64,000 nucleotides of DNA from Hirundichthys speculiger (GCA_018398805.1 JAGFBZ010000342.1:2564001-2628000), one strand, 5' to 3'; counted from the first letter of the stretch, positions 24,682-36,544 are shown. A program made the numbers and translations. Notes: generated by a model not told the origin, from the sequence alone.

Positions 24682-26237
24682 CAAAGCATATAAGGAGCCA
24701 TCGCGTGAAAAAGCTTGAGTTTATCAAGTGGAAGGGAAGGATGGATCTACTGGAGTGAGCTTTTCAGAACTGAGAGAAATTCCTCAAAGAAAGGCAACAA
24801 ACCCAGTCGGTCACGGTTTCCCACCAAACTGTGGAGTTCATCGTCCTCGCTGTCCGGCCCCCATCAGTCAACGAAGATGTTGCGTAATTGAACATCTGGC
24901 GCCGTGAGCACTTCCCAAGGTTTAAATAAACCTCTGGAACTGCTCTGTCGACACGAGTGGATTCTGATTTCTGAAAGAAAGATGGTGTGGGAGCATCTCC
25001 AGTCTGGACGGGAACAGATGCAGACAAACTTCCCAGCATTGATGTTTCCCATCCAGATGTGCGAGTCGCTCCATTCCCTCAACTCTAATGCACCCCCCCA
25101 TACCATCAAAGGTCCCTCTCTCATCTCTGCCAACCCAAAGTCAAAATGAGCTGATTTCTTTTTTTTTCATGGTTGAATTTCTCATTTCAAGTTTTTTTTT
25201 TTTGGAGTTATTACATCTGAGCCACATGCTGCACCAACTCTTCCTGTAGCGAAAAGATGAAGTCACGACACCATCATCGATTAGTGCACGCGCACACGCC
25301 TTATTAACGAGTTGGTAACGCGTCCCAGTTGCCCTCCCATTAATAGAAACGCGTCTCTCGTGTCCCGCGGCGACACCCCGTCCTGTCGGACCAGAATCGA
25401 TGCTCTAAGTGGAAATCATGATGTCGCATCACGTCCCCGGCGTGTTCGTACCGCCGCTTCTGCATCAGGGAGAAGAGAGCGAACAGTCTGCTCTTTTTTG
25501 AAACGTTCAGTTCCGTTTCTGTTCTTCTTCATTCTGCAGGTCCGTCAAGGTCGACCGCTGAAGGCGAATCCCGCCTCCGACGCCCGTGTTGTACCGTTAA
25601 TCTCATGAAGATTGGCGCGTTTGTGTGTGTTTGTCCATCGCTGATTGAATCAATTTAAAAGCAGTTTTTTTTCCTGGTATATACACTACTCCTGACCCGC
25701 ACTATTTAGGAATTATAAGTTAATGGAACGATAAATCAATCTGGATTAGCAGGAACAATGCAGCCGAGTGCAGCAGATGGGGCTCAGAGCGCCGCGGCGT
25801 GTTTGCCGCTCTGGCAGAGACGGTTCGTGTGACCTTGATGGAGGCAAATCCAGCGCTGAGCACGGCACCGACGGGACGCTCGCTTGGATTTCTGGCGCTT
25901 TTCCTGCATTTTTTGCGATGAGTAGCCGTGACAAAGTTGTTTACGCATGGGAGCAGCTGATTGGGTAGCTGGAAGAGCGAGTAATGCTCAAATCCAGACG
26001 GGTTGAAGGAGAGATGTGGAGCGGGAGCGAAATGCCAAGCAAGGATCAGGATATTTGAATTATTTCCTTTTTGGACTTGTCATGGAGAATGGACAGCCAT
26101 CATAATCCTCTCCCTCTTTGATACAGATAATTAGCCTGGATTCCACTGATTTTTTTCTTCTTCTGTGCAACTGGACGCCATCGGACAGGCGTGCAACCAA
26201 CCAGAGGAACGAAGCACGAGACCAAGTCAAAGCGACA
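24682..26237. other. No gene recognised
   Basis: Contains frames to 98 codons (25312-25608) without a recognisable domain. Moderately CpG-rich near 25300-25480 and 25770-25900. Confidence 0.35.
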
Positions 26238-27341
26238 CAGCGTTGCCAGGTGGGAAATGTAGGATTATCGTACCAGAGACTCAAAATGATCGTATTTTGA
26301 GGGAAATTATCGTACATCTGTCATAACCAAAATAACAAGCCCAATGATACGCTATAGACAAATTTAATCACTCTGGTGTTAAATAGCGGCCGAAGCTAAC
26401 CATTCAGCCTATCAAGCTCGTTGTTCTGAGACAAATGTTCGTATCTCACGCTCAGCAAAGCACGATTGGCTGGAAACATGTCACATGGGAACAGATGCCT
26501 TCAGGGTTCACAAAAAAACTCTCCGGCAGACAGTAGCTGCAGGAGAAATACAGTGATCCCTTATTTTTCACAGGTTAATGGAGACCGGCGTCAAAATCCA
26601 CGAACTGGAGCCGAAGCCCTCCAAGCCTAAATAATGTGTTTAAAATATAGTTAAAAACCGCAAAAAAAGTAGTGAGGCACTGCAGCGAAACAAGACAAAG
26701 AGGCTCAACTGTGGTCTTTCTGTTACCTTCACAGCCTCTGGTCTCTGAACCGTAGTAAACAAACTGCTGGTATTGTGCTATTTTTGGCTCGTAATTAGCG
26801 GCTAACATGCTAACAACAACAAAACAAAAAGTCCAGTTTTCTCTGCATGGAACGGGAACTTTATTCTGGCACTGCAGGAACTTGTAACATCACACAGGTT
26901 GTATTGTTGGGCTCCTGTCGGTTAACAGAGAATGTAAATCTATACACGCTGGGCTGCTGTTGATGCTCACTACACTTTTCATCTAACCCCGTTTTCTTCT
27001 GCCGTCCCACGACACACACACTACATTACCCATAAGGCCACACCATTACCCATAAGACTACTTTCTTAAAGGGGCCAGGCTGGCTCACAACATTTCTTCG
27101 CTGTGAGAGAACGCGCACAACATCCTGTGATGTTTTCGCGATTTTTTTCTTGATTTTTTTATTATATTTTATATTTCTGAAAAATCCACGAATAAATAAA
27201 ACCGTGGAACTTAAAGCGTGAATTGGCGAGGGATCACTGTAGTCAAATTATCGTACATTTGGCCTTTTTTTGGATTATTGATCGTACAGAGGGCCAAATT
27301 ATCGTACAATTACGATATTTATCGTACACCTGGCAACGCTG
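26238..27341. mobile_element. hAT element with 15-bp perfect TIRs, containing MITE C copy 2
   Basis: CAGCGTTGCCAGGTG (26238-26252) is perfectly inverted at 27327-27341. Flanks AAGCGACA (26230-26237) and AAGTGACA (27342-27349) are an 8-bp duplication with one mismatch. The ends are rich in ATTATCGTAC words. The middle is interrupted by the MITE at 26551-27239. Confidence 0.85.
26551..27239. mobile_element. MITE C, copy 2, nested
   Basis: CAGTGATCCCTTATTTTTCAC to GAATTGGCGAGGGATCACTG with TA on both sides (26549-26550, 27240-27241). It carries the AAYYEPKIAQYQ-type antisense frame shared with copies 3 and 1; shared frames reflect shared sequence, not a gene. Confidence 0.87.
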
Positions 27342-27375
27342 AAGTGACAACAGGCTTCAACGGGGAAGATCCAAA

Positions 27376-27552
27376 ATGGCGAGTAGTGGAGGAGCAACAC
27401 TGGGAAATGACTGTAACTGGTTTTTAAGTTATAACCTGCTGATTCCAGATGCTGTTGGCGAAACTGAAAACTGTTTCTTGAACGAGGCAGAAAGGAAAAT
27501 CCTGTTTCTAAAAGGCTTGGAGGAACGTCGTGGAGCTGCAACCAGCTTCTAA
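27376..27552 (+). CDS. Small open frame (58 codons) of unknown origin
   Basis: ATG in a good context (CCAAAATGG) starts MASSGGATLGNDCNWFLSYN and ends KGLEERRGAATSF at TAA. Composition looks protein-like (balanced, one Trp, acidic and basic residues, LNEAERKILFLKG helix). I do not recognise the family. Upstream sequence continues across the hAT insertion at 26238-27341. Downstream, 27600-27805 is AT-rich and ends AATAAATGATCCTTGAATCCTTGAA, a LINE/SINE-like tail. A repeat-borne frame or retrocopy fragment is more likely than a host gene. Confidence 0.3.
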   Translation: MASSGGATLGNDCNWFLSYNLLIPDAVGETENCFLNEAERKILFLKGLEERRGAATSF

Positions 27553-27599
27553 CGGCGACGATTGCCACTTTAACTACACTTGTCACTTTGAACCCCTGA

Positions 27600-27805
27600 C
27601 TGTTATATTACTTATATATTACTTAGTTATATTAATTAGTTTAAATCCGCAATTTTATCTTGTTATTTTGTGAATACTTTAGGTTGTTTATTCTATTTTC
27701 TATTTATATTCTATTTTATTTCACATTATTACTGGGCTCATTTCCTTTCATTCCATGTTAACATGTGTTGAAATGACAATAAATGATCCTTGAATCCTTG
27801 AAGTG
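27600..27805 (+). mobile_element. Probable non-LTR retrotransposon 3' tail
   Basis: AT-rich 3' UTR-like sequence ending AATAAATGATCCTTGAATCCTTGAAG, an octamer-type tail similar to those of fish LINEs. Confidence 0.45.
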
Positions 27806-28757
27806 GCGGCAACAATTAGATGACGAGCTGGCAGCTGCATCTGCTGCGTCACCTTTTTAAAAAGCGACAGAAGAGCGGCTGACGTCATCAAAAACACGTT
27901 TAAACGGTCACTCCGGACCGGTTGTTTGGGAATAGTGGGTGGTTCTTTACGAGTCGTCACGTAAAGCCCACCCCTGCTCTGTTGCAGCTGGTTCAGTACA
28001 TTATGTACCGGTGGACATGGCTGTGAATGGAAGGGGTACCAGACCCATTTCAGGAAAGAGAGAATATTTTCCCGCTGGGTTCATGGGTAAGGTCTCCCAG
28101 ACTGTCGAGGGTTACAGCTGGACATGTCACTGTGAAGGAGCGCCTCTACATCCCCCGACACCTGAGGTGCTGTGGGTTTACATCCACGCTGCCGACAGAG
28201 ACCGCTCACCTGTGCGTCACCTGCCAAAGCTGCGCGTGACATCATCAGTTCAACTGTCGCCAGCCATCAATCAAACCCCTCCAATGCCTCCTTGCGTCAT
28301 CTCCGTAAACGCAATTTTCTCTCTCTGCAAGACTTTGATCTTTTCCAACTGTTTTTGACCCATTTTAAACTTCTTAATGTTTCATTTATTTATCCTAAAC
28401 TCACGCTGCAACAATATTTCCCCGAGGCTATTAATAAGGTGTGACTCAGTGACTCGTGTGGGCTGTTTTTATAAAATCCAAGAAAACTGTGATTTAAGAG
28501 ACTGAGGAGGAAGGAACTGCGGCAGGGAAGCATTTAGTTAATTTAGACATAATACAACCTTGTAACTTAGTTTTGTGCAGCGCGATCATTAAAGTGAACA
28601 TGGAGTGATTTCTGTTCATGTAGAAGAAATTTAGATGAGACAAAGAAATGGTCATCTGATGATGCTGCGGTGGTGGTTCCACCTTTACCTGCAGCGATTA
28701 TTGACTAAACTACTGAACAGATGAAATTTTAATCTTTCAAAATATGTAGAAGAATAG
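27806..28757. other. No gene recognised; 139-codon frame at 27939-28358
   Basis: The plus-strand frame (SVAAGSVHYVPVDMAVNGRG… ) is longer than expected by chance for this composition but has no domain I know and no splice-site support. Overlapping frames in other phases are equally open. Confidence 0.3.
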
Positions 28758-29886
28758 CCCTCTATTGCATGAATTATTATTTAAACATGATAAAAATGTT
28801 TTAATGTGTTTTTTTTACTTAAAATTGCTTAACTAATGGAAATATTAAAAAAAATCTTTTTTAAAGGGGGGTAGTTGGTATATTGTTGCCATATGGCAAC
28901 ACTGTGAAAATATGGAAAGTACCATAAAAATCACATTTTTCTAATTTAATTGAAAACAAGACTAAACAAATCCTACTTATACTTAGTGAAATGTAAAACC
29001 CAATATTTAGTTGGGCATTTTCTGAGATCTGGGACCAGCAGTCTCTTGGATAGAGGATCCATGACTCTACTAGGGTCCAGCATGTGGAAGGACAACGCGA
29101 TGGTAACATTTCTTGGACCTGATCTTGGTGCGATTAGAGGGCAATCAAAGAATCCAGAAGATCCACTCCTCCCATGCTCTTATTGTACACAGACACAATG
29201 TCTTTCTTTTTCTTTTTTGTCCCACTTTTGCATTTTTTTTTGTTGGGTTTGCACCTACAAATGTGCTCAGGATGGGTCACAGGACGGTTGTCAAACCAGT
29301 TGACGACCCACCGCTAACGCTGCCCTGCGAAATATGTAAACTGGCTATGCAGTCATAAAAAGCAGAAAATGCTGCATATAATTCCAAGTACGTGTACTGT
29401 AATGTCTGAAATTACAAAATATAAATAGAAATAATGTTTTTTCCCTTTTAAATCTAATAAAAACTGTGAACATAGAGTAGCCTGGTGCTATGTAAGTCAG
29501 ATCACTTCCATATTCACATGTAGCTGCCATATGGCAACAAATTAATTTTAGCATTTTACAAAAAACATATATCCAAACTGGTTTTGAGGATGGAATTAAA
29601 AGTTAACTTACCCCAGTATTTCAATTTTTTTATTGAGGAACTTTTGCTTAAATATGTAGCAATTAGACAACTTTGGGGGCCCTCAGATGCTGACTCACCC
29701 CAATGTCTGTGTCCATGTAAACAGGAATTTCCTGCTCATGTAATGTGATGCATTATTTGTCTCATCAAAATAATAGACCCCCTTTTCACAATCGAACTGT
29801 AAAAAATGGAATTTTACATTACTGTCTTTTAGTAAAATTGAGATGAATTAATTGTAAGCCATATGGCAACACCATGCAATAGAGGG
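28758..29886. mobile_element. DNA element with CCCTCTATTGCATG ends (piggyBac-like termini)
   Basis: A perfect 14-bp inverted repeat at 28758-28771 and 29873-29886. CCCT-type termini recall piggyBac, but no TTAA duplication is visible. GCCATATGGCAAC occurs three times near or inside the ends (28888-28900, 29526-29538, 29858-29870). Internal frames (28950-29358) have no recognised transposase motif. Confidence 0.65.
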
Positions 29887-30720
29887 TTTATATATCTTAT
29901 TTTGTTTTATGGACAGTATTTTACACTTGAAAAAGGCAGATGGGAAGCAGAAAATTCCAGCAGATGAACTGAAAATCTGCAGTTTTTGATGTTTTTTTTT
30001 TTTTCTTTTGTTTGGAAATTTGCTTTAGTCAGTTTTTAGAGATTCAAATTTACATATGAACTTTCTTTTCCTCCAGATAAGCTCCACCGGAGTAACGTTT
30101 CTCAGCGTGTGTCCTAATGAGGAACAAGCTGTTATAATGCGCCCAAATAAGGGGAAAAAAAAAAGAGTTTTTTTTAAAGTCCTGTTTTAAGTAATCTCGT
30201 CATTTCCCTCCCCTGCTGGTTTTAAACTGATGCTCGGCTCAGTGAGTGTTTCAGTTTTCGGTATATGGGTTACTTTTGGCGCAGACGCATATAAATTACG
30301 CATGAACTCCATTTAAAATGTGGGGGAAATAAAAGTGTGGCTGTTTTAGAAACGCAAGCCTCGGCTTTAAACAAAGCTCGTGCAGCTTCTCCTCATTGGC
30401 TTCCTCATCAAGTTTGTGGGATTATGTGCGACATGTGTCACAGCCTCCACATCTCCAGCTGGCAGCCGCGGATGACTTGGGTGATAGCCGTGATATTGCG
30501 TGTCTGTCTGACGGCCCCGGGGAGGATATCACGTTGTGAGCTGGCCAAACACATCTGCTATATTTAGACTAGAAAAAAAAAAAAGAGCGCTGCAGGAAAA
30601 CACCTTATTGGGGTCACTGGATTTTCTTTTCTTCTGTATTTTGTAAGAGGAGCGAGGAAGTGTGGCGTTAGGTGTTTAAATGTTCTTGAGCCCTAATGAT
30701 GTGCTCTGGATGTCAGAGGT
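29887..30720. other. iqsec3 intron 1 beginning; no exon recognised
   Basis: Lies just downstream of the iqsec3 donor on the minus strand. Poly-T tract at 29993-30004 and A-rich runs; no second exon or repeat family identified. Confidence 0.4.
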
Positions 30721-30726
30721 ACTCAC

Positions 30727-31283
30727 TCCGCTTTCCGGGCCAGCCCCACTGAACGGCAGAGCGCGCTGGGAGTCTGCGGAACCAGGGACTTGCAGCACGC
30801 GCTCCGCTTGTCCTCCTCGGCGGAGTCCGGCCCGGTTTGGCTCACTTTGGGCGACTGCGGCGAGGTGGGAACGAGCTGCAGCTGCTGAGTCGGGTGCTGC
30901 TGCTGCGGCTGCTGCTGCGGCTGCTGGGGCGGCTGCTGAGCCGGCGGAGGCGGCTGCTGCAGCTGCGCCTGCTGGCCCAGGTGAGCCGCAGCTTTGCCGC
31001 TGCTGCCCGGATGCTGGAGCAGGTGAGCCGGCGCCTGGGGACTGGCGCTGCGGTGGGTCGGGTGGTGGTGGTGATGGTGGTGGTGCAGCTGGGGGGGCTG
31101 CTGGACGTAGAGGTGGGGGTCCCGCAGCTGCCGGTTCTCCCCGATCAGGTCCTCAACCTTCCGCTCGAGCTCGTCGATGCGCTGGCGCTGCGTCTGGATC
31201 AGGCTCTGCTGGTTCTGGACGATGGTGGTGAGCTCCTTCAGGTAAAGAACGGCTTTCATCGGGTTATCCAGCAGGCTCTCCAT
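30727..31283 (-). CDS. iqsec3: IQSEC3 (BRAG3/SynArfGEF), first coding exon, partial gene
   Basis: IQSEC3 is a Sec7-family guanine nucleotide exchange factor for ARF6 at inhibitory synapses. The exon starts [18 protein letters not shown], which I recognise as the IQSEC3 N-terminus (human begins MESLLENP). A coiled coil covers about residues 10-57 ([19 protein letters not shown]), followed by eight His (about 69-76), then a long Gln/Pro-rich, disordered stretch. The start is the ATG at 31283; the upstream in-frame GTG is not used as a start in vertebrates. The open frame continues for 185 codons plus two bases to a donor A|GTGAGT at 30726, so the exon ends in phase 2. The IQ motif, Sec7 and PH domains lie in later exons that I could not find in 1-30726. 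Plus-strand frames here are only antisense shadows. Confidence 0.88.
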
Positions 31284-31560
31284 CACTACGTGTCGCTGTG
31301 GCCGCGCGCGTCCGGTCGGGTCGGCTGTTCGTGGCGCTGTGGTCCGCCGGAGGGCCTCTGGACGGAACCGATCTGAGACGGTGATCCGAGCCTCTGAGCC
31401 TCTGAGCTCCGGTGCTGATGTGGGGAGTCTCTCTTCCTCTTCCCGTGCGCTTCCCGAGGACGCCAGAAATGGTGCTGATGCAAGGAGGGCTGAGCATCAG
31501 CAGAGGGCGGGGGAGGGGGGTAGTGAAGCAGTGACGTCAACACGCACCACATTATTCATG
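31284..31560 (-). promoter_or_regulatory. iqsec3: CpG-rich promoter region of iqsec3 with CRE
   Basis: GC- and CpG-rich sequence directly upstream of the start codon. A perfect palindromic CRE TGACGTCA lies at 31532-31539, next to a G-rich stretch (31507-31520). TCAGCACC occurs on the minus strand at 31418-31411 and 31478-31471, matching the left half of the REST/NRSF RE1 motif; the right halves do not match. No TATA box was seen, as expected for a CpG-island promoter. Activity is inferred. Confidence 0.55.
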
Positions 31561-31689
31561 AGGCAGAATGGTAATTTTCATTTTATTTTATCTTTTATTA
31601 CGTGTTTATGAACGTGTTTGTGACTAATTTCTATTGTGTGCAATATACATAAACATATTCATTGACATGTGCAATGACTGTTTGTTTTT

Positions 31690-31835
31690 ATTTTATTGTC
31701 CATTTTCTTCTTTATTGCTATTTTCCACTTGCTGCTGTAACGATGTAAATTTCCCCATTGTGGGACAAACAAAGAAATATCTTATCTTATCTTATCTTAT
31801 CTTATCTTATCTTATCTTATCTTATCTTATCTTAT
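31690..31835 (+). repeat. LINE-like 3' end with (CTTAT)11 array
   Basis: GTAAATTTCCCCATTGTGGGACAAACAAAG, a recurrent fish LINE 3' end, leads into eleven CTTAT units (31781-31835). Confidence 0.65.
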
Positions 31836-33268
31836 GAAACTGACCACATGTAAATGTTAATACACCCTTACATGCCTTAAAAAATGGAAATCAGTTGATT
31901 ATAGTTGAAAATCCCTTGAAAAAGACGGTTCTACAAATCCATTTCTATTTAAGTTTGTTATCCCAAATGCATTAAAAACATGGAATGAAATGTACTTTTT
32001 CTTTCTTTTTTTGCAATTTTATTTATGTGTGGGTGTGTTATGGTATTTAGAGTAAAAGTTAACATTGGTGAGCTGTTTTTTAATTTATTTATTATCTGTC
32101 CTTTTTTGTAATTATTTCTTATCCTGCAATAATTATGTATCCATTTTTTTTTGTGTGTGTTCCTGTGTTGGAGGGTTTAAAAAAAAGGGGGGGGGGGGGG
32201 GGGGGGTCTTTGTGACTTGTAATTTTCTTTTATATTGGTTAGAAGACTGATTTTGTCAGTTAACTTTGTTCTATTAAAATCAGCCAATCAGTGTCGGCTG
32301 TTCATGTTTGACAGATGATTGAACCAATCAGAAGTTAGATTTGGAAGAAAGATCCGCCCCTAGGAGCAAGTACTTTTTCTACACACAAAAAATTTCAAAT
32401 ATTCCTTTGCCAATGTGAAAAAAAATATTTTATAAAAATTAAATTATGATATGACTCAGAAAATGTAAATGTAAATATATTTAAATATGTAAAATTTAAA
32501 AAAAAATCTTAACCAAATAAATACACTTCTAAGCATTTTATTTATTCATTTTTATTTATTTATCTATTTTTTTCTCAAAAATACCCATAATCATTTGTTT
32601 AAATAAATCTGCTTTGAACACATTAACTTCAAATTGCATTGTTCTGTTATTTTTCTTTCCTTGTTGTCCATTTTCTGAGAGTGAACCCTATAATCATCAA
32701 TAATGAGTACATATTTGTACCATTTACTACTTGGGAACATAAATGTACTTTTCAGACCCTCAAAAAGTACAAATATGTGCCTTTGGGTCCTATTAGGAGC
32801 ACAGTGGGGGTACATAACAGAAAAGTACTTATTCTGTACCCTTATTTCTGAGAGTGTACACTATGGTCACTGGATGTAGTGATCTTTTTATTTTATTGTC
32901 AAATGGTTATAAAGATGTTTGTACCGTTGTAACTTTTGCTATTGGTCTCAATAAAAAAAAAAAAAAAACTAAAAAAAAAAAAAACATGGAATGAAATCAG
33001 CTGCAGGTCCAGCAGTGTTCGGAATAAATCCAGTTTATGTGATTAGCTAAAAGACCCAATAATCAATTAAAAGCAAGCAGCATGTGAAAGGACTCGTGCA
33101 TTAAATCGCTGCAATCGCAGCTTAAAGTGCAGAAGACAGATTCTCACGTGAAGGAGTTGATGAGCTTCACAGAGACTGTTTACTCTACCAGTCCACAGGT
33201 TCTTGTTGAAGAACAAAATTCTAGAAATTCTGGTGTTCAAATTGTCTTTTTTTGTGTGTGTATTTTCT
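31836..33268. other. AT-rich sequence with unclassified repeat and poly-G
   Basis: Includes a G20 tract (32187-32206) and a block 32680-32860 where TTTCTGAGAGTGAACC and TTTCTGAGAGTGTACAC border sequence rich in mirrored GTACATATTTGTAC / GTACAAATATGTGC words, probably a palindromic MITE. A-rich stretch at 32951-32985. Confidence 0.4.
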
Positions 33269-33269
33269 A

Positions 33270-34335
33270 CACTGTTAAAAAAAATTGTAATTTAACAGAA
33301 TTTTACCGTCTATTTTACTGATTTTTGTCTGTATTTTTTAAATACCATTTAATTTACAAAAATAGACTGATTTTACATTTGACATGTAAAATAACATTAA
33401 ATCACTATAACTGTGAAAACACACAATATTTCTGTTCTTTTACAAAAAAAACCCCATTAAAAATATATATATATTTATTGTTAAAATACGTTCACAAATA
33501 TATCGTAATTTCACAAATATTTGTTATTTAAGGGAATAAACTGTAAAACTACTAGTGATCTGGCAGGTCTTTTTGGGTTGTTTCCCAGCATCCTTTGCAG
33601 CCCTGGTTGCTTAAGTGCTTATCTGTGTTTATTTGTTAGCTATTTGATTTAATGCTTCCATGTAAAGTCTGTTGCTGGTTTGACCCCCTGTTGATTCAGA
33701 CCCCTTACATTTAACATGTTCATTTGTGTCACCCTGAGTTAAGTCTGTCTGTGTTCGCATCAGTACCCGTGAGTTTGTTTAATAAAGTGTGTAAAACAAA
33801 ACTTGTGCTGTGCAAAACAGGAAGTAGACAAAATACTCCTTTAACTAGAGCCAAAGTCAGTCTGTCAGGTGTTGCAGACCAGGATCAACTACATACAAAG
33901 GCTACAGTCCTTAAAATTGTAGCAATTTTAAACCCAGTATCTAGTTTTTCAACAGTTTTTTGACATGTTTTAAAAGATGAATCACATTATTTTTTTGTGT
34001 CATATACTGTTATATTACATCAGACATAAATTATTATACAACTTCTTTACATAAAATAATGTCATTGAAACCAATTAATAACAGCACATTTCTGTAAATT
34101 TAAGCATTATTATTCGTAATACAGCACTTACTTACCATATTTCTAGGTAATTTAATTGTTTTAAAATGTGAAAATATGTCTAATTAAATGTTAAAAACAA
34201 CCTAAAAATAAGGCAAAATCTTGTTAAAATTACAACTACAAACTGTATTTTAATTATGGAAAAAAAAGGATTTTTATGGAAAGTTTCTGTTATTGTTTTC
34301 TGTTTCTGTTTTTTTACGATTCTATTTTTACAGTG
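33270..34335. mobile_element. MITE with CACTGT…ACAGTG ends and TA flanks
   Basis: TACACTGTTAAAAAAA at the left and TTTTTACAGTGTA at the right, each bounded by TA, with TTTTACCGTC / TTTTTTACGATTC-type subterminal sequence. AT-rich, non-coding, 1.07 kb; may contain other insertions. Confidence 0.55.
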
Positions 34336-36513
34336 TACTGAGATGTTTTTTTTTTCTATGCCTGTTTGGATGCTGTTTTGCCCCATTTTTTCCTGTTAAT
34401 CCTGACACTTTTTAACATCTGTTATCATGGGCTGCCACAACAATGGAAAATTGTTGATTGAAGCTTTAACTTTTCCAGAATGACTCGAAGAACCCAAAAC
34501 AGCAAGAAGAGAATTAAAAGATGTAACACGAGGTGTTTTAAACCTCTTTTTTTTCCCATCTGGACCATCAGGAGTGTAAGATTTCTGGGAGGAAACCTGG
34601 ATGAAACCGCTGGAGCATCAGAAGACGTTCTGGTCTCCAGCACCTCTACATGGATTTTAGATGATGCAGGCAGAAAAAGAGACTTTAAAGAAACCATGTT
34701 ATGCTTTTCCTGACTTTCAAAGTTTCCAAACGACCAGTTTTTAAGCCACGTAGCTTCATTTTTAGGAGGAACATTTACTCCAAAGTGACCCGTCCTGCTT
34801 TGATGAAATCTGGATCTTCGTCTTTCTGAATGGATGCGGGACATTTCTGTTTTTCTGGAGGGTTTTCTGCAAAAACAAATCATGAAATCTGGGTTTTTTT
34901 TTAAAAACTATATCAAAATGCTTCTGCTCTGCTGAAATAAAGTTTTTTACAAACTGGATCACGGTTTTACTAGCATGGTCCAAAAAGGACTAAAAACCAA
35001 GCAGACCGGTGGACATGCAGGTGTTGAAGCCAAAGGAAAATGTCAAACTTTAGATGCATTAGCATTTTTATTGCTAACGATGGATCGGTCTGCAAAGATT
35101 GATTCTGTTTTTATTAATCAAAACTACTCACAGAGATTTACGTCAATCAAAAGCTAAATGGTTCGTTCACGACTGGTCTTCCTGAAATGAAGAGGGTGCC
35201 TGCATTCAACAAGACTTAATTACAGTTAATTAGCGTCAGAGTGTATTGAAGCAAAGGGTCATCAGCCATAACGGGCCTGAACAGGAGTGACAGTAATGAG
35301 CACCTGTGATTGATGATGAAACGGATCTGTGCGGTTCTACTCCCGCCTGAAGTTTACTCAAACTTTAAAAAATCAACAACTCTAATAGTCGGTTCAGCTG
35401 GTCCTGTAGACGGAGCAGTTGAACTGGTGAGGGTCCAGTTCAGTTCAGCGTCCATGTTTCTGCTTCACAAGCTTCAGTGTCGACCGGACATCTGATTTTT
35501 CTGGATGGGCATAAAAGGTGATGTATACATCACCTTTTATGCCCATCTGTCGTGGGAGTGGTCAACTTAGGGACATGCCCTTTTTTCTGTTTTCAGGTGC
35601 CTTTCGGACGATTCTGTTGGCGTCTCATTTGTCCCTCTCATGGTACTTTTAAGCGAATCAGGTTTTTACTGGAATCCCCCTTGAAGCAGGTGCTTTTTAA
35701 AAAAAAAAACATCTGGCACTGATTATATTTCAGTAGTAACAGTGTGTAGCATCTAAGTGAAGGTGGTGGTGAAGGTCTGTTAGAGGCTTTGTTGATTCCC
35801 TGCTGGAGCATCTTGTGCATTAGACAGTTAGCAACTCCGAGCCTGTGAGACAGAGCGCAGGGCTGCAAACTGCACATCTCATCTCTGTACCTCACCTGTC
35901 TGCCTCTCGTGCCCACAGCACGTGCAGGTTCACCTACTGAGCACGTCTCACGCTCAGAACAGACCCTCACTGTGTTTGGGTTCATGAAGAGTTCATCACT
36001 CACGTTAGAGATATAAAAGGAGGAGAATAGGCAGAGAAAATAACACGAGGAAGAGTAAAAATGTGAAAAAATAGACACTACAGTAACTTGAACATCACAG
36101 GCTCAGAAGTCTGTTGTGTTTCTTCTTTTAATTGAGCACCATGAAGCCTCCAAGTGGATCCCGAGCTCCTCTGTGTTCCAGAGGCAACATAGTTCTGGTC
36201 CAGACTGAGTCCTGCAGCTGGACGATGACCAGAAGGACATCAGCATTAAAAAAATGAATCAACGTGGACTCTACCTTTACATCCAGAACAGGGCAGCTGA
36301 AAACCTCTTTCCTTTTCCTTCCTTCTGTCTCCTCTTTAAATTCTCCTCCAGAACTTTTAATTTTAGAGGTTTGGTATAAACGTCCTCCCAGGAGAGCTGC
36401 TGGGTCTCAGGTTCAGAGGAGACCAGAGTTACCGATGTGATCCTGCACTGAGAAGAAAAATGAAGATTAAATGAAACTAACTTTTTATTTTAAATTCATT
36501 TGATTTACAATAA

Positions 36514-36544
<31 letters not shown>

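Noticed and set aside
30680..31376. Two Ala/Leu-rich plus-strand frames over the iqsec3 exon
   Set aside because: Antisense shadows of the Gln/His/Pro-rich minus-strand coding exon.
31411..31478. Full REST RE1 sites
   Set aside because: Only the left halves match; right halves differ at most positions, so they are listed only as half-motifs.
34425..34883. 152-codon minus-strand frame
   Set aside because: No recognisable domain, low-complexity hydrophobic end, and an overlapping plus-strand frame of similar quality.
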